Part shown: positions 4,505 through 8,350 of the stretch, piece by piece | How positions within the stretch are numbered: position 1 is the first letter of the stretch | Layout: every line of letters begins with the position of its first letter | Assembly (NCBI GenBank): GCA_030831375.1 | Contig: JAURLF010000026.1 | Location: 1 to 8,350 of the forward strand | Direction: 5' to 3' | DNA: 8,350 bases | Source: Gaiellales bacterium | Lineage (GTDB): Bacteria > Actinomycetota > Thermoleophilia > Gaiellales > F1-60-MAGs149 | Notes under the pieces: generated by a model | Told to the model about the DNA's origin: nothing | The model's input: the letters and a program-made list of their open reading frames with translations, nothing else | Database searches by the model: none | Made by a program: the position numbers and the translations under genes

Positions 4505-6128
4505 CCGCCCGCCACGGGTACAGACGGGCGGGGACGCGCACCGTCAGCTTCCTCGTCGCCGAGACGCCGTCCGTGGCCTGGAACGTGGTCTTCAGCGTGA
4601 CCCGCAAGAACGTGCGGCGCAGGAGCCGTCGCGACGCGTACGGCATCCGACAGACGACCCGGAAGGCCCCTCCGCCGGCCGTGCGACGCTGCACCCGGCA
4701 GCGGCGCACCGTGCGGCGGTTCGTGACGGTGGTGCCGGCCTGGGAGATCCGCCCCGCCCACGCAGTGGTGACGGTCGTGGTCAGGAGGACGGCGCGCCGC
4801 TGGTATCGGATCCGCGTCGCCGAGGTCGTGAAGGCGCTGGTCGGGATCTGTCCCGACACGAGGGTCCCGGCGGAAGCGCTCGAGCCGTTCAGGTTGACCG
4901 CGGTCACCGACGCCTTGATGAAGCGCCCCTGATCGGTTCTCGTCAGCGCGTAGGTCGCCTTCGTGCGGCCCGACACCGTCCTGCATTTGGTGGCCGCGGC
5001 GGTCGTGCAGCGCAGCCAGCGGTAGCGATACGAGGTCGGCAGGAAATTCCAGCTGCCGGTGGAGACCGACAGGGAGGTGCCGATCACGGGCGCGCCCGTC
5101 AGCTGCGGAGCCGCGGTCCTGACCGGTACGACGCCGGACAGCATCCGGCCGATCCGGTTGCCGGCCGACTCGGTGAACCACAGGTTGCCGTCCGAGCCGG
5201 AGGCGGTGCCGACCACGCCCGCGTTGGAGCTGATGCCGTTCTCGTACTGGGTCATTGCGCCCGCGGTCGTGATGCGGAGGATGTTGTTGCCCGTGTTCGA
5301 GGCGCCGTTCTCCGTCGCCCACAGGGCGCCGTCGGCGCCGGCGACGATCCCCGTCGGGGCCATGCCCGCCGCGGCGATCGGGAACTCCGTCACGGCACCG
5401 GCCGGGGTGATCCGGCCGACGCGGTTGCCGGCCTGCTCCGTGAACCAGAGGTTGCCGTCCGGGCCCGAGGCGATCGCGACGAGGCCGGCGCCCGCCGTGA
5501 TGCCGGCGGTGAACGCGTTCAGGACCTGGCCCTGCGTGGTCATCTGCACGATCGAGTTGGTGCCGTTCTCGACGAACCAGAGGTTGCCGTCGGGGCCCGA
5601 GGTGATGCCGAGCGGCTGCTCGGAGGCGCCGAGCGCGTAGTCGAACTCGGTGATCTGCCCGCCGGTGGTGATGCGGCCGATGTTGTTGGCCGTGGGCTGC
5701 GACTCGGTGAACCAGAGGTTGCCGTCGGCGCCCGTCGTGATCCCCCACGGCTGGCTACCGGCGGTCGGGATCGGAAACTCCGTGACCTGGCCCCGCGGTG
5801 TGATGCGGCCGATCGCGTTGCCCGTCTTCTCCGTGAACCAGAGGTTGCCGTCCGGACCGGCCGTGATCCCCCACGGCTGCGCGTTCGTCTGGATGCCCGC
5901 GGTGAAGGTCGTGACCTGCCCCGTCGGCGAGATGCGGCCGATCGCGTTCGCCCCGGGCAGCGTAAACCAGAGGTTGCCGTCGCGCCCCGCCGCGATCGAC
6001 TGCGGCGCGCCGTTCGCCGGCAAACCGGTCGAGAACTCCGCCACCTGCCCGACGGCCCCGTAGGCGGCGGGGACGGCGGCCAGCGCGGCGGACAGAGCGA
6101 CGGCGATCAGCAGAGGGAATCGCCGCAT
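4497..6128 (-). CDS. Secreted Vgb-like beta-propeller protein with Ig-like, Arg-rich C-terminal region
   Basis: A 543-residue exported protein. Residues 1-25 form a signal peptide (MRRF, hydrophobic core LLIAVALSAALAAV, cleavage near AYGA). Residues about 28-332 hold seven repeats built on G-x-DGNLWFTE...N-x-IGRI (DGNLWF cores near 50, 93, 135, 180, 224, 266 and 312), which is the virginiamycin-B-lyase/NHL-like propeller pattern. Residues about 340-427 look like a bacterial Ig-like domain (GAPVIGTSLSVSTGSW, then SYRYRWLRC). The tail (430-543) is predicted beta-rich and very basic, with Cys477 and Cys493; Cys374 and Cys382 could form another disulfide. The whole protein has no histidine, so it lacks the catalytic His of true Vgb and is unlikely to be a streptogramin lyase. 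A surface binding role is more plausible. I chose ATG 6128 over the open frame back to 6179 because the signal peptide begins there. It is convergent with the CoA transferase and divergent from the antiporter gene. Confidence 0.85.
   Translation of the reverse strand: MRRFPLLIAVALSAALAAVPAAYGAVGQVAEFSTGLPANGAPQSIAAGRDGNLWFTLPGANAIGRISPTGQVTTFTAGIQTNAQPWGITAGPDGNLWFTEKTGNAIGRITPRGQVTEFPIPTAGSQPWGITTGADGNLWFTESQPTANNIGRITTGGQITEFDYALGASEQPLGITSGPDGNLWFVENGTNSIVQMTTQGQVLNAFTAGITAGAGLVAIASGPDGNLWFTEQAGNRVGRITPAGAVTEFPIAAAGMAPTGIVAGADGALWATENGASNTGNNILRITTAGAMTQYENGISSNAGVVGTASGSDGNLWFTESAGNRIGRMLSGVVPVRTAAPQLTGAPVIGTSLSVSTGSWNFLPTSYRYRWLRCTTAAATKCRTVSGRTKATYALTRTDQGRFIKASVTAVNLNGSSASAGTLVSGQIPTSAFTTSATRIRYQRRAVLLTTTVTTAWAGRISQAGTTVTNRRTVRRCRVQRRTAGGGAFRVVCRMPYASRRLLRRTFLRVTLKTTFQATDGVSATRKLTVRVPARLYPWRAVR
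5176..5981 (-). repeat. Propeller-blade repeats visible in the DNA
   Basis: The plus-strand 17-mer AACCAGAGGTTGCCGTC, which encodes the DGNLWF core on the minus strand, occurs exactly at 5443, 5575, 5710, 5836 and 5965, and with one mismatch at 5176. The spacing of 126-135 bp among the last four and about 130 bp before them matches one blade of 42-45 residues. A seventh, diverged unit lies near 5310-5335 (DGALWA). Such near-identical codons suggest recent duplication or conversion among the blades. Confidence 0.85.
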
Positions 6129-6135
6129 GAGTCTG

Positions 6136-6141
6136 ACGCTA
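6136..6141 (-). promoter_or_regulatory. Candidate -10 box of the propeller gene
   Basis: TAGCGT on the minus strand (6141-6136) fits TANNNT and ends 7 bp before ATG 6128, which would give a leaderless or nearly leaderless mRNA. No convincing -35 or Shine-Dalgarno sequence is visible in the 74-bp divergent gap 6129-6202. Confidence 0.3.
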
Positions 6142-6202
6142 CCACGCGTCTGGCGGAGCGGCCGCGCGGCCGGCGCCATGCGAAACGTGTCACGATCAGG
6201 CC

Positions 6203-7300
6203 GTGGTCCTGCCCCTCTCCGCCCATCGCATCTGGCACCTGCGCTTCACCGTCGCGCCGGTGCTGGCCTTCGCCCTCGTGATCGCGAGCTGGGGGCGCTA
6301 TCCGTCCGACGCGATGCTGGCCGGCCTCGCCGCGGTGCTGGTACTGGCCGTCCTCGCGGCCGTCCACCACGCCGAGCTGATCGCGCTCCGCGTCGGCGAG
6401 CCGTACGGCTCTGTGATCCTCGCCGTCTCCGTGACCGTCATCGAGGCGGGCCTGATCGTCGTCCTGATGCTGAACTCCCCCGAGACGACGACCGGGCTCG
6501 CCCGCGACGCCGTGTTCTCCGCGCTGATGATCGCCCTCAACGGCATCGTCGGGATCTCACTGGTCGTCGCGACGCTGCGCGGCGGCCTCGCGAACTTCAA
6601 CGCAGAGGGCACGGGCGCAGCGCTGGCGGCGATCGCCGTCCTCAGCTTCAGCCTCGTGCTGCCCAACTTCACCACGTCGTCGCAGGGCCCCGTGTTCACC
6701 ACGACGCAGCTGGTCTTCGCGGCCACCGCGTCCCTGGTCATCTACATCGTCTTCGTCTTCGTCCAGAACGTCCGCCATCGCGACTTCTTCCTGCCCCCAC
6801 CCGAGGCCGACCGCGGCCCCGACTCCCACATGGCGCCTCCGACCGGCCGGCAGGCGGCTCTCAGCGGCGCGCTCCTCGGCCTCGCCCTGATCGGCGTCGT
6901 CGGCCTCGCGAAGGCCACGGCACCGCTGATCGAGTCGGGCGTCGCCTGGGCCGGCCTGCCCACCACCGTCATCGCGGTCTCGATCGCGCTGCTCGTGCTC
7001 CTGCCGGAGTCCCTCGCGGCGATCCGCGCCAGCGCCCGCGGCCGCGTCCAGACGAGCTTCAACCTCGCCTACGGCTCGATCGTGGCCGCGATCGGCCTGA
7101 CGATCCCGACGGTCGCCGTCCTCAGTCTGGTCCTCGGCCTCGACCTCGAGCTCGGACTGCGCAACATCGAGATCGCGCTGCTCGCGCTGACCCTCTTCGT
7201 CGGCGCGCTGACCGTGACCCCGGGCCGGGCGACGCTCCTCGAGGGCACCATGCACCTGGCGATCTTCGCCGGGTTCATCATCTTCGTGCTCAACCCATGA
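6203..7300 (+). CDS. chaA: ChaA-type Ca2+ (Na+/K+)/H+ antiporter
   Basis: A 365-residue inner-membrane cation/proton antiporter of the CaCA superfamily; E. coli ChaA is about the same length. Two homologous halves are visible. The first alpha-repeat is HHAELIALRVGEPYGSVILA running to VTVIE (55-81), with Glu81 in the ion path. The second is VLLPESLAAIRASARG, then QTSFNLAYGS and IGLTIPTVAV (265-306), with Glu269. RDAVFSALMIALNGIVG (101-117) and LVLPNFTTS (151-159) are also ChaA-typical. About eleven hydrophobic helices flank a charged central loop (190-217) that separates the halves. The family expels Ca2+ or Na+/K+ in exchange for protons and helps at alkaline or saline stress. GTG at 6203 is the only sensible start; the ATG at 6178 is in another frame. 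No clear ribosome site is seen. It is divergent from the secreted propeller gene, and no functional link is evident. Confidence 0.92.
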   Translation: MVLPLSAHRIWHLRFTVAPVLAFALVIASWGRYPSDAMLAGLAAVLVLAVLAAVHHAELIALRVGEPYGSVILAVSVTVIEAGLIVVLMLNSPETTTGLARDAVFSALMIALNGIVGISLVVATLRGGLANFNAEGTGAALAAIAVLSFSLVLPNFTTSSQGPVFTTTQLVFAATASLVIYIVFVFVQNVRHRDFFLPPPEADRGPDSHMAPPTGRQAALSGALLGLALIGVVGLAKATAPLIESGVAWAGLPTTVIAVSIALLVLLPESLAAIRASARGRVQTSFNLAYGSIVAAIGLTIPTVAVLSLVLGLDLELGLRNIEIALLALTLFVGALTVTPGRATLLEGTMHLAIFAGFIIFVLNP

Positions 7301-7314
7301 GGGCGGGCCTCGAA

Positions 7315-7329
7315 TGCCGGTAGCCGGCA
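7315..7329. terminator. Short hairpin between the antiporter stop and the tRNA 3' end
   Basis: TGCCGG-TAG-CCGGCA is a perfect 6-bp stem with a 3-base loop, lying 14 bp after the antiporter stop and 5 bp beyond the tRNA-Asn 3' end. It could serve both convergent transcripts, but neither strand has a T-run after it, so intrinsic termination is unproven. Confidence 0.35.
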
Positions 7330-7334
7330 GGAGG

Positions 7335-7406
7335 CTCCTCGGGTAGGACTCGAACCTACAACCCTCCGGTTAACAGCCGGATGCTCTGCCATTGAGCTAC
7401 CGAGGA
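7335..7406 (-). tRNA. tRNA-Asn (anticodon GTT)
   Basis: The minus strand folds as a full 72-nt cloverleaf. The acceptor TCCTCGG (7406-7400) pairs with CCGAGGA, and the D arm is GCTC...GAGC with AATGGCA as its loop. The anticodon stem TCCGG/CCGGA holds the loop CTGTTAA, the variable loop is GGGTT, and the T arm is GTAGG-TTCGAGT-CCTAC. The discriminator base is G. The next bases are CCT, so the 3' CCA is not encoded and must be added by nucleotidyltransferase. All stems are Watson-Crick paired, so the gene looks intact. It follows the 33-codon ORF by 20 bp in the same direction. Confidence 0.97.
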
Positions 7407-7417
7407 TCGACGGCGCC

Positions 7418-7423
7418 AGTATA
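7418..7423 (-). promoter_or_regulatory. Candidate -10 box of tRNA-Asn
   Basis: TATACT on the minus strand (7423-7418) is one base from the consensus and would start transcription about five bases before the mature tRNA 5' end (7406). It lies just after the TAG stop of the upstream 33-codon ORF. No good -35 is seen at 16-18 bp, so read-through from the ORF may also supply the tRNA. Confidence 0.45.
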
Positions 7424-7426
7424 GCC

Positions 7427-7528
7427 CTACCCCGAGCCCAGCACGCTGGCCGCGATGATCGCCCAGGAGACCGCGATCGAGAGGGTGAAGCCGACCATCA
7501 GCCAGCGGGTGGAGGGTGGTTTGCGCAT
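7427..7528 (-). CDS. Predicted single-pass membrane microprotein (33 aa)
   Basis: ATG at 7528 opens a 33-codon frame ending in TAG (7429-7427). The N-terminus is short and basic (MRKPPSTRW), followed by one hydrophobic segment (LMVGFTLSIAVSWAIIAASV, residues 10-29) and a tiny LGSG tail. This predicts one transmembrane helix with the N-terminus inside. A Shine-Dalgarno sequence GGGAGG (7538-7533) lies 4 bases before the ATG, one of the best in the window. Codons after the first four end almost only in G or C, as in the real genes here. It sits between dnaG and tRNA-Asn, all on the minus strand. I know no family for it. It could be a small membrane regulator or a leader peptide; chance is possible at this length, but ribosome site, codon bias and topology agree. 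Confidence 0.55.
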   Translation of the reverse strand: MRKPPSTRWLMVGFTLSIAVSWAIIAASVLGSG

Positions 7529-7540
7529 CGGGCCTCCCGT

Positions 7541-7596
7541 CTCCCCGGGGCGCCCCTCCGCGGTCCGGCCTGATCACGCGGACCGCGGAGGAATTG
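7541..7596 (-). ncRNA. Hairpin element A (upstream of the microprotein ORF)
   Basis: A perfect 13-bp inverted repeat (arms 7555-7567 and 7579-7591, CCTCCGCGGTCCG on the plus strand) encloses an 11-base loop. On the minus strand the conserved outer parts are CAATTCCTCCG (7596-7586), CGGAGGGGCGCC (7560-7549) and CCGGGGAG (7548-7541). It lies in the presumed leader of the 33-codon ORF, with its 3' edge 12 bp before the ATG. Element B repeats the outer parts. The strand is inferred from the neighbouring genes; a plus-strand or DNA-level role is not excluded. Confidence 0.45.
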
Positions 7597-7651
7597 AGCC
7601 GTTCGCCTGTCGGTGTCGGTACCCGCCCTGTCGGGCCGGGCCCCGGCGCGA

Positions 7652-7711
7652 CTCCCCGGATATGGCGCCCCTCCGCCGAGCGGGTGCGAGACCCGGTCGA
7701 CGGAGGAACTG
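7652..7711 (-). ncRNA. Hairpin element B (second copy, downstream of dnaG)
   Basis: The outer parts match element A: CAGTTCCTCCG (7711-7701, one base different), CGGAGGGGCGCC (7675-7664, identical) and CCGGGGAG (7659-7652, identical, after a 4-base ATAT insert). The interior differs from A yet still pairs. In plus-strand terms, CCTCCG (7670-7675), CGA (7677-7679) and CGGGT (7681-7685) pair with ACCCG (7691-7695), TCG (7697-7699) and CGGAGG (7701-7706), around a GCGAG loop with two single mismatches. It starts 66 bp after the dnaG stop. No riboswitch or small RNA class that I know matches. Confidence 0.45.
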
Positions 7712-7761
7712 CCCGCCACGGTAGGCACCGGCGGAGCGCTGTCGAGCGTGGTCGCCCCGTG

Positions 7762-7777
7762 ATCCGCTGCGGCGGAT
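7762..7777 (-). terminator. Short hairpin at the dnaG stop
   Basis: ATCCGC-TGCG-GCGGAT is a perfect 6-bp stem with a 4-base loop that overlaps the last base of the dnaG TAA stop. The minus strand continues with CACGGGGCG and has no U-run, so it is at most a weak pause or an mRNA 3' end structure. Confidence 0.25.
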
Positions 7778-8350
7778 TACGCGATCACACCGGTCGCGCG
7801 CAGCTCGGCGCGCAGGGCCTCAGCCTCGCGCTGGAGCGCGAGCAGCGCGCGCTGCTCGTCCTGACCGGCCGTGCCGTCCTCGAGCCTGACCCGCAGGGGA
7901 CCGATCGCATCGTCGGCGGCCCACACACGCAGCTGCAGGACGAGCTGGCGCAGTGCCACCTGGCCCTCCTCGGGCGTGCGGATCTCGCCGCCCTCGGGAT
8001 CGAAGCGCCCGGCCAGCGCGTACAGCTCGGCGACGACATCCTCCGCCCCGGGCGGCGTCGCGGGCTCGGCGCCCGCGGACCGCTCACGCACCCACCCGAC
8101 GAGGGCGCGGTGCGTGGGGTCGGCGATGCACGGCTCGGCCTCGTCGAGGGCCTCCGCCGCGCGTGCCGGCTGGGCCAGGCAGGCGGCGAGGAGCTCGCGC
8201 TCGGCGCGGCCGCGCTGGTCGAGTCGCTTGCGGGCACGGGCGAGCGCGCCGTCGTCGGCGGTGGGCTGGCCGACGCGAGCGCCGCGCGTCAGGCGCGCCT
8301 CGAGCTCGGCGTCGAGGCGCAGCTGGTCGGCGATGCGGCGCACCTGCGCC
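7777..8350 (-). CDS. dnaG: DNA primase, C-terminal part (N-terminus beyond the window)
   Basis: The last 190 residues or so of a bacterial primase; the frame is open to the right edge, so the start, zinc-binding domain and TOPRIM catalytic core are outside. Primase makes RNA primers at the replication fork and is held there by the DnaB helicase. The fragment opens with VRRIADQLRLDAELEARL, which matches the end of the primase core. After a short linker, RAERELLAACLAQPARAAEA (about residues 67-86 of the fragment) begins a helical region like the DnaG helicase-binding domain. It ends with a predicted coiled helix rich in Leu, Glu and Arg (EQRALLALQREAEALRAELR) and GVIA. The assignment rests on the ERELLAACL segment, the domain order and the neighbouring tRNA-Asn, an arrangement I recall from mycobacteria; the C-terminal domain is poorly conserved. 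Confidence 0.78.
   Translation of the reverse strand, partial: AQVRRIADQLRLDAELEARLTRGARVGQPTADDGALARARKRLDQRGRAERELLAACLAQPARAAEALDEAEPCIADPTHRALVGWVRERSAGAEPATPPGAEDVVAELYALAGRFDPEGGEIRTPEEGQVALRQLVLQLRVWAADDAIGPLRVRLEDGTAGQDEQRALLALQREAEALRAELRATGVIA

Larger units (their letters stand above)
7529..7776. other. Gap without a recognised protein gene between dnaG and the microprotein ORF
   Basis: About 250 bp between the microprotein start and the dnaG stop. It holds the two hairpin elements, the palindrome GGGGCGCCCC (7547-7556) and a GC-rich stretch (7630-7650, GGGCCGGGCCCCGG). The 76-89-codon open frames that cross it on both strands have no recognisable protein features and cut across the hairpins, so I treat them as by-products of GC content. 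I see no tRNA, SRP RNA or RNase P RNA signature here. Confidence 0.6.

Noticed and set aside
4411..5748. 445-codon frame beside the propeller gene, and plus-strand frames 5059-5640 and 5650-6063 with repeated SVNQRLPSGPEA
   Set aside because: The apparent protein repeats are out-of-frame or antisense readings of the DGNLWFTE blade repeats.
5176..5981. CRISPR-like regular repeats
   Set aside because: Spacing is regular, but the repeats encode propeller blades in one continuous frame and the intervening sequences are related to each other.
6127..7323. 398-codon plus-strand frame over the antiporter gene
   Set aside because: Arg/Pro-rich shifted frame; the real ChaA frame shows membrane helices and conserved motifs.
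7335..7406. tRNA-Asn as an integration site of a mobile element
   Set aside because: tRNA-Asn is a known target, but I see no integrase, no direct repeat of the tRNA 3' end and no foreign base composition nearby.
7455..7728. 89-codon plus and 76-codon minus frames across the hairpin region
   Set aside because: Low-complexity Arg/Gly/Pro readings with no ribosome site or motif, crossing both hairpins and the better-supported microprotein.
7529..7776. Known structured RNA (glycine riboswitch tandem, SRP RNA, RNase P RNA, tRNA-Sec)
   Set aside because: None of the signature bases of these classes that I could recall is present; the tandem arrangement alone is not evidence.

Overview
The window is about 8.35 kb of very GC-rich DNA (third codon positions almost all G or C) from a high-GC bacterium, most likely an actinobacterium. 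The secreted Vgb-type propeller joined to an Ig-like and Arg-rich tail, the tRNA-Asn gene beside dnaG, and -10 boxes of TANNNT type 6-7 nt before ATG codons would suit the Thermoleophilia (Solirubrobacter/Conexibacter-like). That placement is inference from style, not from a marker gene.

Layout. (1) 1-1086, plus strand: the C-terminal end of a short-chain dehydrogenase, then an epoxide-hydrolase-type alpha/beta hydrolase whose GTG start overlaps the dehydrogenase stop (GTGA). (2) 1073-1942, minus strand: a LysR-type regulator, convergent with the hydrolase and overlapping its 3' end by 14 bp. (3) 1943-2011: a 69-bp divergent control region with back-to-back promoters and a perfect 7+7 inverted repeat over the regulator's start codon. 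(4) 2012-4486, plus strand: a malyl-CoA/citramalyl-CoA-lyase-type HpcH/CitE enzyme, a 73-bp AT-rich spacer with a dyad, a 68-aa protein of unknown function, and a class III (CaiB/BaiF) CoA transferase. CoA transferase plus acyl-CoA lyase plus divergent LysR is the logic of a dicarboxylate breakdown pathway (itaconate/citramalate, mesaconate or malate type): CoA is loaded onto the acid, the 3-hydroxyacyl-CoA is cleaved to acetyl-CoA and an oxoacid, and LysR senses the substrate. No hydratase is visible in the window. (5) 4497-6128, minus strand: an exported seven-repeat propeller protein with no histidine at all. (6) 6203-7300, plus strand: a ChaA-type Ca2+(Na+)/H+ antiporter, divergent from the propeller gene. 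(7) 7335-7406, minus strand: tRNA-Asn(GTT), preceded by a 33-codon membrane microprotein gene (7427-7528). (8) 7529-7776: a gap without a recognised gene that holds two copies of a hairpin element with conserved outer sequence but different, still self-complementary, interiors. (9) 7777-8350, minus strand: the C-terminal end of DNA primase DnaG, cut by the window edge.

The least explained parts are the paired hairpin elements and microprotein between dnaG and tRNA-Asn, the AT-rich spacer with the 68-aa ORF in the CoA operon, and the His-free 'virginiamycin B lyase' look-alike. There is no CRISPR array, insertion sequence or obvious phage gene.
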